DNA of 64,000 nt from Phycisphaera sp. (GTDB lineage Bacteria; Planctomycetota; Phycisphaerae; Phycisphaerales; UBA1924), in contig RHLH01000001.1 in NCBI GenBank assembly GCA_003712165.1, positions 1,647,575-1,711,574 of the forward strand. The letters are read 5' to 3'. Below, in pieces: positions 52,865 to 60,589 of this stretch. How positions within the stretch are numbered: position 1 is the stretch's first letter; every line of letters begins with the position of its first letter. Made by a program: the position numbers and the translations under genes. Under the pieces are notes generated by a model, which was given only the letters and a program-made list of their open reading frames with translations, had not been told where the DNA came from and did no database searches.

Positions 52865-53767
52865 ATGCGCCGACTTACCGTAATGTGCTGCCTTACGGCT
52901 GTTACCCAGATTGCCAACGCCCAGCAACAATCCATGCTCGTCATGCAAGGACCGCCCGGTGGTGAGATCGGTCAGTACGACCTTGATGGCAACTTCATGG
53001 GCGATTTCGTGCCGCCACGCGTCTTTGCCTCGCCCCAGTACGCGGCGCAAGCACCCGACGGAACTTTCTATGTCTCTTCGTTTACACAGAACAGAGTCTC
53101 ACGCTTTGACAGCAACGGCAACCTGCTCGGCGATGTTGTGCCCAATGACGGCAGGATCATCGGGAACACGTTCCTCACGATCAGAGATGACGAACTCATC
53201 GTGAGCGGCTCAAACAACGGTGCGATCGGTGTCTTCGATCTTGAGACAGGTGACTACCTGCGAAACCTTGTTGAGCCAGGCATCATACAGGGCGCGCATA
53301 CTGTGTACTGGCTCGATTCGGGCGACATGCTCATCTCGGATATCGGCTCAAACACAATTCGCCGATTCGGTCCCGATGGGTCGTACATCGGTGATTTCTC
53401 AGACAACCCGGTTCTCGCACAGCCAGCGGGGATCGAACTCAGCCCGGACGGTGACTCTGTATATGTAGCAAATTTCACGGACGGCATCGTCCACGAGTTT
53501 GAACTCGCTACAGGCGCTCTGGTCGGCGAACTTCTCCGTGCAGGCGGCAACGCTGACGACCTGACCTACGGACCCGACGGCGACCTCTACATTGCCAGCT
53601 ACGGGGACAGCGCGATTTACAGATACGACTTTGAAACCCAGGCTGCCGAGGTTCACATCGGATCTGGGCTCAGAGGTCCAAACTCGATCCTGTTCATCCC
53701 CGCACCCGGCGGAGCCACCTATGCGCTGTTCGGGGTGTCGTCCTTGCTTGTGCGCAGACGTCGATAG
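52865..53767 (+). CDS. Exported NHL-like beta-propeller protein with PAPGG-type C-terminal anchor
   Basis: 300 residues. A signal peptide (residues 1-20, cleavage near IANAQ) is followed by repeated strands of NHL/SMP-30 style: YDLDGNFMGDFV, APDGTFYVSSFTQNRVSRFDSNGNLLGDVV, LDSGDMLISDIGSNTIRRFGPDGSYIGDF, ELSPDGDSVYVANFTDGIVHEFE and YGPDGDLYIASYGDSAIYRYD. The C-terminus is IPAPGGATYALFGVSSLLVRRRR: a Pro-Gly motif, a hydrophobic helix and four Arg, the layout of PEP-CTERM-type sorting signals. It is probably displayed on the surface. Function otherwise unknown. Confidence 0.82.
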   Translation: MRRLTVMCCLTAVTQIANAQQQSMLVMQGPPGGEIGQYDLDGNFMGDFVPPRVFASPQYAAQAPDGTFYVSSFTQNRVSRFDSNGNLLGDVVPNDGRIIGNTFLTIRDDELIVSGSNNGAIGVFDLETGDYLRNLVEPGIIQGAHTVYWLDSGDMLISDIGSNTIRRFGPDGSYIGDFSDNPVLAQPAGIELSPDGDSVYVANFTDGIVHEFELATGALVGELLRAGGNADDLTYGPDGDLYIASYGDSAIYRYDFETQAAEVHIGSGLRGPNSILFIPAPGGATYALFGVSSLLVRRRR

Positions 53768-53836
53768 TCACTCGGATTGGTGCCGGTGGGCCTATTGTTG
53801 GTCCCAGCCCGAAACACCATACCGAGGAAACGATAA

Positions 53837-54307
53837 ATGGAAACCACGCTCATTATCTTCAAGCCCGACGCTGTCCAGAGAGGCCTTATGGGCCAGATCC
53901 TGACCCGTTTCGAGAACAAAGGGCTCAAGGTCGTCGGCGCCAAGCTCATGCAAATCAGCCAGGAACTCGCCTCGACGCACTACAAGGACCACCAGGGCAA
54001 GCCTTTCTACGACGGGCTCGTCGGCTTCATGACCAGCTCGCCCGTCATGGTGCTCGCCCTTCAGGGCAACAACGCGATCGCGGTCTGCCGGAAGATGATG
54101 GGCGCAACCTTCGGCTCAAACGCCGAGTCGGGCACAATCCGGGGCGACTTCGGCGTCTCGAACAGCTTCAACCTGATCCACGGCTCCGACAGCCCAGAGG
54201 CCGCCGAGCGTGAACTTGGGCTCTTCTTCAACGACGGCGAGATCCTGTCCTACGGCCGTGCGATCGAGGGCTGGGTTTACGACATGTCGGGCGGCGAACC
54301 CGAGTAA
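53837..54307 (+). CDS. ndk: Nucleoside-diphosphate kinase
   Basis: 156 residues, the usual size being 135-155. METTLIIFKPDAVQRGLMGQIL, the KPFYDGLVGFMTSSPVMVLALQG segment, and the catalytic histidine motif SFNLIHGSDSPEAAERELGLFF (family NxxHGSDS) are all present. The enzyme transfers the gamma-phosphate of ATP to NDPs through a phosphohistidine. AGGA lies 9 nt before the ATG. It is convergent with csrA, 28 bp away. Confidence 0.97.
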   Translation: METTLIIFKPDAVQRGLMGQILTRFENKGLKVVGAKLMQISQELASTHYKDHQGKPFYDGLVGFMTSSPVMVLALQGNNAIAVCRKMMGATFGSNAESGTIRGDFGVSNSFNLIHGSDSPEAAERELGLFFNDGEILSYGRAIEGWVYDMSGGEPE

Positions 54308-54335
54308 GTCCGTTCTTCAGTTTGTGCTAAGACTT

Positions 54336-54653
54336 TCAGTGGGTCCGGCTCGCCGCATCGGCGTGTCGGCCCGCTGTTGTGCGCGGACGACCGTTTGAGT
54401 TGCCGGCAGCACGCGCGTCAACCGAATCACCGGGCCTTGCCGAGACGACAGCCACCTCGGGTGCTGAATCTTCGGAGGCGTCTGAAACGATCTGCTCTGC
54501 GACTTCGCGGCGATGAACCGAGACCTCACGCGGAAACTCAAAGGCAACACGTACACGATCGCCTTTGATCGACGCGATTCGAACAACACCTATAGGGTTG
54601 TTCGGGTCTCCGATGACAACTTCTTCGCCTTCCCGGCGCGTGATGACCAACAT
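54336..54653 (-). CDS. csrA: Carbon storage regulator CsrA
   Basis: 105 residues. The N-terminal 55 or so are a standard CsrA: MLVITRREGEEVVIGDPNNPIGVVRIASIKGDRVRVAFEFPREVSVHRREVAEQI, with Leu4-Arg7-type first-strand residues and the RVAFEFPREVSVHR RNA-binding strand. A C-terminal extension of about 40 polar, low-complexity residues follows (typical CsrA is 60-75 long). As an RNA-binding dimer it represses or stabilises mRNAs by binding GGA loops. The start codon lies within CAAGGATGT, the core CsrA site, so feedback control is likely. Confidence 0.95.
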   Translation of the reverse strand: MLVITRREGEEVVIGDPNNPIGVVRIASIKGDRVRVAFEFPREVSVHRREVAEQIVSDASEDSAPEVAVVSARPGDSVDARAAGNSNGRPRTTAGRHADAASRTH

Positions 54654-54667
54654 CCTTGCTATCCCCT
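54650..54667 (-). promoter_or_regulatory. Putative CsrA autoregulatory site over the csrA start
   Basis: On the minus strand GGGGATAGCAAGGATGT contains two GGA motifs; the second, CAAGGATGT, matches the CANGGANGU core of CsrA sites and includes the ATG start codon. Such a site would block translation initiation. Confidence 0.5.
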
Positions 54668-54773
54668 GGCCCGGCGCTACGAGATCGCCTGCCCATTGTC
54701 AGCCACAGGATAGCGGAAAAGCGCCAAAGAAGCGACACCCGCACAAAATCCGATTGGTTATGGGGCCGGATTT

Positions 54774-55016
54774 CTAATCAACTGCCACGACTGAGGTTAT
54801 CTCAGGGATGTGCTCCTTGAGATTCCGCTCGATCCCGAGCTTGAGTGTGACACTGCTGGACGGGCAACCTACACAGGCCCCGTGGAGACGGATTTTCACG
54901 ACACCATCGTCGCTGATGTCGATGAGTTCGACATCTCCGCCGTCGGACTGGACTGCGGGCCGGATCAGGTTGAGTATCCGAACAACGCGTTCTTGGAGAG
55001 GAAGGGTTGCCTGCAT
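54774..55016 (-). CDS. Nfu-type iron-sulfur scaffold (NifU C-terminal domain)
   Basis: 80 residues, a single NifU C-terminal domain. The family pattern IRPAVQSDGGDVELIDI, VVKIRLHGACVGCPSSSVTLKLGIERNLKEHIPEI contains the CxxC (GACVGC) that binds a [4Fe-4S] cluster. The short size is normal for stand-alone Nfu. It hands clusters to target apoproteins; radical-SAM and TCA enzymes of this window could be clients. Its ATG overlaps, on the opposite strand, the ATG of the lipoprotein gene in the sequence CATG; GAGG lies about 10 nt upstream. No alternative start keeps the domain intact. Confidence 0.93.
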   Translation of the reverse strand: MQATLPLQERVVRILNLIRPAVQSDGGDVELIDISDDGVVKIRLHGACVGCPSSSVTLKLGIERNLKEHIPEITSVVAVD

Positions 55017-56559
55017 GGCGAGTGAACCTCGGTCGTCTGGCCGCACAAATACACGGAAATCCCGCAGCGGCCTTGGAATCATAGGCCTCGGCTTGCTCCT
55101 GCCGCTCGCTGCGGTCTCCTGCTCGACCCCCGACACCGTGGACTCGGCGGGGCTTCTCGATGACCTCACGGATCCAGAGATCGCCCTCTCGACCCGGCTC
55201 CGACTGAGCGAAACCGTCACGGGCTTCGTTGATACCGGCGAGATCAACCGCGACGAAGCGGTCGAGAAAATGAAGGCCATCGCCTGGATGAGGCACAGCC
55301 CTCAGCTCCTCCGAATCGAAGCGATCGATCAGCTTCTCGAACCCGAAGGGCTGCTCACCGATGTGCAGGGTATCGCCTTCGTGAACGGCCTCATGCCGAC
55401 CGAAACAGACCCCGTCGTGAGGCACCGTGTGTCTGAGCTTTCGGTCATCAGAGGCTGGGAAGAAGTCACCAACGCGCTCATCCGGTCGCTCGCCAAGGCC
55501 GACAACTCGATCCCCGATCCCGCCCGACCCGAGTATATGGCGCTCCTCGAACTGCACCCGGATCTCAGCATCGAGGAGATCGTGTTCGACACGTTCAAAG
55601 ACCAGGGTGATGGAGGGGTCACTCGGCTCCGGCGCGATTCGTGGAATCTGCTGTCTCGTCTCGACGCCAGCGGTGAAGTCCGCGTCGATCTGCTTGCGGG
55701 GCTCCTGGATACTCCGCCCAGCGAGGGTGACCAGACCTTGAGCGCACTGCGCAAAGGCCTGCTCGAATTCCGCACGATCCCGCTGACCGGCGAAGAACTC
55801 GAGTGGCTCACAGATCTCTACACCGAGACCCAGAGCGGTTCTCAAGACTGGTGGGCACAGACAGCCTCGGTCATCGCCAACCTGGACAGCGCCCAGCAGC
55901 GTGGGCTCCGGCTGCGCCACCTCGAAGCCCTGCGATGGGCGAGCCGAAACCGTTCGGACTGGCTCACGACCAGCAAGGAGGAACTCGACTCCGAGCTCAC
56001 TCAGCGTCTTGCTGGCCGGGAACACCGCAGAAGATCGACCGATGTCATCATGTTCCGTTCTGAAAATCTGGATGCCTGGCGCGAGCAGCTCGCGTGGGCG
56101 GATTACATCACAGCGCTCGTGGTCGATGACGCGGTCGGCTCTCAGCGGGTCAGGAGCGCGCTCTTCAAACAAGCCGAGACAGACCGGCGAGACGACACAA
56201 CCGAGTACGGCGGCATCGTCCGCATCTCGATCCGTGACAACGAGCCCGACACCTATGTCGCAGCGGATTACCCGCCCAAGCCCGTGATGCGTGAGAGCGA
56301 CACGAGCTTTGTTGCCTCCCCAGAGATGTTCAGGGAGGGCACTCGAGCCCTGGCGCACTATCACTTTCATGCGCAGAAGCACAACAACGGCCGCTACGCC
56401 GGCCCGAGCTTCGGTGACATGAAGTACGCCGCGACCTACGGAAGGGCGTGCCTGGTGTTCACGTTCTTTGATGAGTCCACGATGGGTGTCGATATGTACC
56501 AACCCGACGGCGTCGTTATCGACCTTGGCATGATCAAGAAACCTGAAGAGAGCAACTAG
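55015..56559 (+). CDS. Putative lipoprotein of unknown function
   Basis: 514 residues. A basic start and hydrophobic segment (LGIIGLGLLLPLAAVSC) end in a lipobox-like AVSC, so the mature protein would begin at Cys36 or so. The body is largely helical and acidic, with LLRIEAIDQLLEPEGLL and RRDSWNLLSRLDASGEVRVDLLAGLLDTP regions that resemble helical repeats. The C-terminal part has TRALAHYHFHAQKHNNGRYAGPSFGDMKYA, which recalls, but does not fit exactly, the H-x-H...S-x-x-D of JAMM metalloproteins. GGAAGG lies about 9-10 nt before the ATG at 55015. It is followed 21 bp later by the AST-like cluster but is not obviously part of it. Confidence 0.75.
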   Translation: MASEPRSSGRTNTRKSRSGLGIIGLGLLLPLAAVSCSTPDTVDSAGLLDDLTDPEIALSTRLRLSETVTGFVDTGEINRDEAVEKMKAIAWMRHSPQLLRIEAIDQLLEPEGLLTDVQGIAFVNGLMPTETDPVVRHRVSELSVIRGWEEVTNALIRSLAKADNSIPDPARPEYMALLELHPDLSIEEIVFDTFKDQGDGGVTRLRRDSWNLLSRLDASGEVRVDLLAGLLDTPPSEGDQTLSALRKGLLEFRTIPLTGEELEWLTDLYTETQSGSQDWWAQTASVIANLDSAQQRGLRLRHLEALRWASRNRSDWLTTSKEELDSELTQRLAGREHRRRSTDVIMFRSENLDAWREQLAWADYITALVVDDAVGSQRVRSALFKQAETDRRDDTTEYGGIVRISIRDNEPDTYVAADYPPKPVMRESDTSFVASPEMFREGTRALAHYHFHAQKHNNGRYAGPSFGDMKYAATYGRACLVFTFFDESTMGVDMYQPDGVVIDLGMIKKPEESN

Positions 56560-56580
56560 AACCCAGACCGAAAGCGAGAC

Positions 56581-57765
56581 ATGCTGACCGACAAGGAGCA
56601 AGCCGTTCGTGATCTCATCGCTTCCAAAAGCGATGCGCTCCTCGAAGATCTCAAACGCCATGTCGCGATGCCCACCGGTGGTGGCAATCTCGAGGCGATC
56701 GAGCGGTCTCGCGACATGCTCACCACGAGGCTCGAGGCGCTTGGTGCTAAGACGAGCTACACAGAAGGTGAGCCCAAGCCAACCTGGCTCGGTGATTCTG
56801 ATGAGCGTCCCCGGGCATCGGTAAGTGATCGGCGCGTGGATGGCGGCCCCTCGGTACTCATTGCAGGCCATCTCGACACGGTTCATGATCCCAAGGGACC
56901 GTTTCAGACGCTGACTATGAACGCTGACGGGAAGACCGCGATCGGCCCGGGCTGTGTCGATATGAAGGGCGGCCTCGTGATCGCGGTCGCTGCGCTTGAG
57001 GCATTGCACGAAGCCGGGATCGACTGCTCCTGGTCCTTTTTCCTCAACGGTGATGAGGAGACAGGGACATACCACTCGCAGCAGGCCCTCCGAGACGCGT
57101 GCGCAGGGCACGAATTCGGCATCGCGCTCGAACCCGCACTCGCGGGGGGCGAACTCGCGATCGAGCGTGTCGGGTCGGGGCAGTTCCTCGTCGAGGTCGA
57201 GGGCAAAGCGGCGCACGTGGGCCGAGCGTTCACCGAGGGCATCTCCGCGGTCACCAAACTGGGCGAAGTGCTGGTCGAGATCGGGAAGATGCCAGAACCC
57301 GACCGGGGCATGGTCGCCAACGTCGGCCCGCTGGTCGGCGGTCAGGCCGCCAACGCGGTGCCAGACTACGCCTCTGGCTTCGGAAACGTGCGATTCCCAG
57401 ACAGGGCAGTCGCCGACGAGTTGGGCGCGATGCTCGATCAGCTGCAAACCGAGGGCGATGGTCTGCCCAAGGTCCGGGTGCATCGGAGCTTCAATCGCCC
57501 GGCCAAGCCCGAGATTCTTGAGACCAGAGCGCTCGCCGAACGGGCCAGAGAAGCCGCGGAGTCTCTGGGGCAACAGCTCCCCTTCGCCAAGACCGGAGGC
57601 GTCTGCGACGGCAACATCATGCAGGACGCCGGGCTCCCCACGATCGACACCCTGGGTGTCCGGGGAGGAGGGCTGCACACCCCCGACGAGTGGATCGATC
57701 TGGATAGTCTCGTCGAACGCTCGCAGCTTCTGGCTGTCCTTGTGATGCGTCTCTGCCAACAATGA
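56581..57765 (+). CDS. M20 family metallohydrolase, proposed N-succinylglutamate desuccinylase replacement
   Basis: 394 residues. Metal and catalytic motifs are GHLDTVHD, GPGCVDMKGG, NGDEETGTYHS, a later EPAL segment and the C-terminal GGGLHTPDEW, typical of the glutamate carboxypeptidase (CPG2)-like branch of M20. Such enzymes remove acyl or amino-acyl groups from N-acyl amino acids, often glutamate. It is the first of five co-directional genes ending with AstA, AstD and a ureohydrolase, and AstE is absent; context therefore suggests desuccinylation of N-succinylglutamate. The family assignment is firm; the substrate is inference. It lies about 115 bp before the aminotransferase gene. Confidence 0.9.
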   Translation: MLTDKEQAVRDLIASKSDALLEDLKRHVAMPTGGGNLEAIERSRDMLTTRLEALGAKTSYTEGEPKPTWLGDSDERPRASVSDRRVDGGPSVLIAGHLDTVHDPKGPFQTLTMNADGKTAIGPGCVDMKGGLVIAVAALEALHEAGIDCSWSFFLNGDEETGTYHSQQALRDACAGHEFGIALEPALAGGELAIERVGSGQFLVEVEGKAAHVGRAFTEGISAVTKLGEVLVEIGKMPEPDRGMVANVGPLVGGQAANAVPDYASGFGNVRFPDRAVADELGAMLDQLQTEGDGLPKVRVHRSFNRPAKPEILETRALAERAREAAESLGQQLPFAKTGGVCDGNIMQDAGLPTIDTLGVRGGGLHTPDEWIDLDSLVERSQLLAVLVMRLCQQ

Positions 57766-57880
57766 CATCTAGGACCGCTTGCTTGCGGGTCCACCCCCAG
57801 TTACCGGCTCAGATCGCCCCGAATCGGGCCGATGAGCCGCCTTTGCGAAGGGCTGCATACAGCCCGGAACGGAGACCGAG

Positions 57881-59317
57881 ATGCCCGAGACGATGAGCCA
57901 AGCCGTTGGGAGCCAGATCGCACACGACGACGCGATCAAGGCCGCGATAGACACGATCGTCGCTCAGGTGAATCAGCACAACAGCACCATCACTGACGCC
58001 CGCCCTGCTCAGGAGGGCACCAGCACCGACTACCAGTCGCTGCTCGATCGCGCCGGAGCCGTCAAGGGCCGCCCTTTGCTCTACCCGATGATCGGCAGCG
58101 GCGCCGGCAACGGCCCCCTCGTCGAACTCGCAGATGGTTCGGTCAAGTGGGACATGATCACAGGGATTGGTGTCCACTTCTTCGGGCACGGCCACCCCGA
58201 TCTCATCCGCACATCACTCGAAGCGGGTACTCAAGACGCTGTCAAGCACGGCAACCTTCAGTCCAATTTCGAGGCCTATCGCTTCTGCGAAGTGCTTCTC
58301 GATCTTGCCAAGCGGAACAGCCGACTCACACAGGGCTTCGTGACAACATCGGGCGCGGTCGCCAACGAAAGCGCGATCAAGGTCTGCTACCAGAAGCACG
58401 CACCGGCAAGCCGGGTCATCGCGTTCAGCCACTGCTTCATGGGCCGCACTGTCACGATGGCCCAGATCGGTGATTCAGCCGGCGGGCGCATGGGAATCCC
58501 TCTGACGACGCAGGTTGATTACATGCCGTTCTGGACCGAGGAAAACATCGCCAAGGCTGGTGGCGAAGCGCAGTTCATCGAGCGCGCGTGCGAGCAACTC
58601 CAAGAGTACATCAACCGCTACCCCAAGCAACACGCATGCTTCATCTTCGAGCTCGTCCAGGGCGAGGGCGGGTTCAACGTCGCCCCTCGCGAGTACTTCG
58701 TCGCGCTCATGGATATCTGCAAGGCCAACAACATCGCGGTCTGGGACGACGAAATCCAGAGTTTCGGACGCACGGGCGAGATGTTCGCTTACGAAACGCT
58801 CGATCTTGGCGAGTACGTCGACGTGTTCTGCGTCGGCAAGATGACACAGGCGTGCGCAACGCTCTGGACCAATGAGTACGCCCCCAAGCCAGGACTGCTC
58901 TCGGGCACGTTCACCGGCGCGACACAGGATTTCACCGCCGGCATACGGATCCTTGAGATGCTCCGCGATGGTGATCTGTACGGCGAATCCGGCAAGCTTG
59001 CGAAGCACCACCAGATATTTAGGGAGCAGGTCGCCGCGCTGGCAGCCAAGCACCCGAACTGGTTCCCGCCCGTCAAGCATCTGGATGATGTCTGCGGCGG
59101 CATAGGTGGCATGATGCGTATGACGCCCTTCGGTGGCGACCAGAAGAAGATCGCCGCGGCCTGCAAGGCGTGCTTCGACGAGGGTGTCATCCTGTTCTGG
59201 TGCGGCCACGGCCCGCACCATGTCCGGATGCTCCCACCCGTTCCTGTTATGGAAGAAAGCCACTGGCTCAAGGTCTTCGAGTGCATCGAACGAGGCTTTG
59301 CAAAGGTCGCAGGCTAA
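57881..59317 (+). CDS. Class III (ornithine/succinylornithine-type) aminotransferase, AstC candidate
   Basis: 478 residues; AstC is about 406, so there is an N-terminal extension of about 60. ATG with GGAG 7 nt upstream. PLP features: TTSGAVANESAIK (157-167), FSHCFMGRTVTMAQIG, IFELVQGEGG, DDEIQSFGRTG with the cofactor Asp (about 290) and the Schiff-base Lys in CVGKMTQA (Lys320). The segment after it (GTFTGATQDFTAGI) departs from the usual GsTfgGnPla of AstC/ArgD, so it is a divergent subgroup. Position before AstA and AstD argues for transamination of N-succinylornithine to the semialdehyde. Confidence 0.88.
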   Translation: MPETMSQAVGSQIAHDDAIKAAIDTIVAQVNQHNSTITDARPAQEGTSTDYQSLLDRAGAVKGRPLLYPMIGSGAGNGPLVELADGSVKWDMITGIGVHFFGHGHPDLIRTSLEAGTQDAVKHGNLQSNFEAYRFCEVLLDLAKRNSRLTQGFVTTSGAVANESAIKVCYQKHAPASRVIAFSHCFMGRTVTMAQIGDSAGGRMGIPLTTQVDYMPFWTEENIAKAGGEAQFIERACEQLQEYINRYPKQHACFIFELVQGEGGFNVAPREYFVALMDICKANNIAVWDDEIQSFGRTGEMFAYETLDLGEYVDVFCVGKMTQACATLWTNEYAPKPGLLSGTFTGATQDFTAGIRILEMLRDGDLYGESGKLAKHHQIFREQVAALAAKHPNWFPPVKHLDDVCGGIGGMMRMTPFGGDQKKIAAACKACFDEGVILFWCGHGPHHVRMLPPVPVMEESHWLKVFECIERGFAKVAG

Positions 59318-59386
59318 ATACGAATCCCGCGGGTAAGGCGTGTCCCCGCAGTGATGTGAACGACGCGCGGCCACGGGAGGCCAGAC

Positions 59387-60589
59387 ATGTATCTCATCAG
59401 ACGCGCCAAGCTTGACGACACCGCGACGCTGCACAAGCTCGCCAAGATGGTCCACTTCATCAACCTGCCGCCCGACAAGGACATCATCCAGTCCAAGATC
59501 ATCCACAGCCGCAACACATTCCTGAGAGCGAGCGGTGGCCGCGGTAAACCCGAACCGGAAGTCATTCCTGAGAGCGTTACCAAGAACGTCAAGACGAACA
59601 CATCGCTCGGCGGACTCGGCGCAACGACGCACGAGTCGGACCTCTTCATGTTTGTTCTCGAAGACACCGAGTCAGGACAACCACTCGGATCGAGCCAGAT
59701 CCTCGCGAGCATGGGCGGCAAAGGCAATCCCAATGTCTCGTTCAAGCTCTCGCAGCAGAACTTCTTCAGCGAGAGCCTTCAGACTGGCACCTCGCACGCG
59801 GTCGCAGAGCTCTACCTCGACGAATCTGCTCCGTCAGAGATCGGCGGTCTGATCCTCCAGCCTTCGCTCAGAGGCCATAAGAAAAAACTCGGCCTGTTCC
59901 TCAGCCTCATCCGGTTCCACATGATCGGTCTGCAGCGCAAGCGCTTCTCAGACCGTGTGCTCGCCGAGATGATGGCGCCGATTTCCGCAGACGGGACGAA
60001 CCTGCTATGGGAATATCTGGGCAGGCGGTTTGTCCCCTTGAGCTACGACGAGGCGGACAGATTCTGTCAATACAGCAGAGAGTTCATCACGTCACTGCTG
60101 CCGCACGAACCGATCTATCTTTCGCTCCTCCCCCCGAGCGCGAGAGCGGTGGTGGGGCAGGTCGGCGATGACACGAAGTCTGCTAGGCGTATGCTCGAAC
60201 GCCTCGGCTTCCAATACCGCGGATTCGTTGATCCGTTCGACGGCGGGCCTCACCTCGACGCCAAGACCGACGATATCCCACACGTGAAACTCACCAAGAG
60301 ACTCACGGTCGCAGAACCAACCCCGATGAGCAGGTGCAAGGACCAATGCATGGTCAGCAAGCTCGATTCCGACGGCGAGTTCCGTGCGATAGACGAGAAC
60401 GTCTGCCTGCTGGATGACAAGAGAATCGCCCTCTCGAAGGCCTACATGGAACTGCTACAAATCGAACCGGGCGACAAGGTCGGTGTCACCCCAATGGATG
60501 TGAACAAGCAGATGGCGCCCGGCAAGAAAGCCACAACGAAAAAGAAAACCGTTAAGAAATCCACCAAAGCGAAGGCGAGGAGCGCCTGA
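59387..60589 (+). CDS. astA: Arginine N-succinyltransferase
   Basis: 400 residues against about 340 for most AstA proteins. ATG preceded by GGGAGG. AstA signature segments: MYLIRRAKLDDTATLHKLA start, AVAELYLDES, the PSLRGHKKKLGLFLSLIRFHMI helix, FSDRVLAEMMAPISADGTNLLWEYLGRRFVPLSYDEAD, PHEPIYLSLLPPSARAVVGQVGDDTKSARRMLERLGF and VDPFDGGPHLDAKTDDI. It transfers succinyl from succinyl-CoA to the alpha-amino group of arginine. The C-terminus carries an unusual Lys-rich tail (KKATTKKKTVKKSTKAK). The stop overlaps the start of the next gene as TGATG. Confidence 0.95.
   Translation: MYLIRRAKLDDTATLHKLAKMVHFINLPPDKDIIQSKIIHSRNTFLRASGGRGKPEPEVIPESVTKNVKTNTSLGGLGATTHESDLFMFVLEDTESGQPLGSSQILASMGGKGNPNVSFKLSQQNFFSESLQTGTSHAVAELYLDESAPSEIGGLILQPSLRGHKKKLGLFLSLIRFHMIGLQRKRFSDRVLAEMMAPISADGTNLLWEYLGRRFVPLSYDEADRFCQYSREFITSLLPHEPIYLSLLPPSARAVVGQVGDDTKSARRMLERLGFQYRGFVDPFDGGPHLDAKTDDIPHVKLTKRLTVAEPTPMSRCKDQCMVSKLDSDGEFRAIDENVCLLDDKRIALSKAYMELLQIEPGDKVGVTPMDVNKQMAPGKKATTKKKTVKKSTKAKARSA

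Noticed and set aside
54802..57768. A 988-residue open frame on the minus strand
   Set aside because: It lies antisense to the lipoprotein and M20 genes, whose plus-strand products have signal-peptide and metal-site motifs; the antisense product shows no motif and results from the codon bias of the plus strand.
58475..59632. 385-residue minus-strand frame across the aminotransferase/astA junction
   Set aside because: Antisense to two genes with clear PLP and AstA motifs; no homology-like features.
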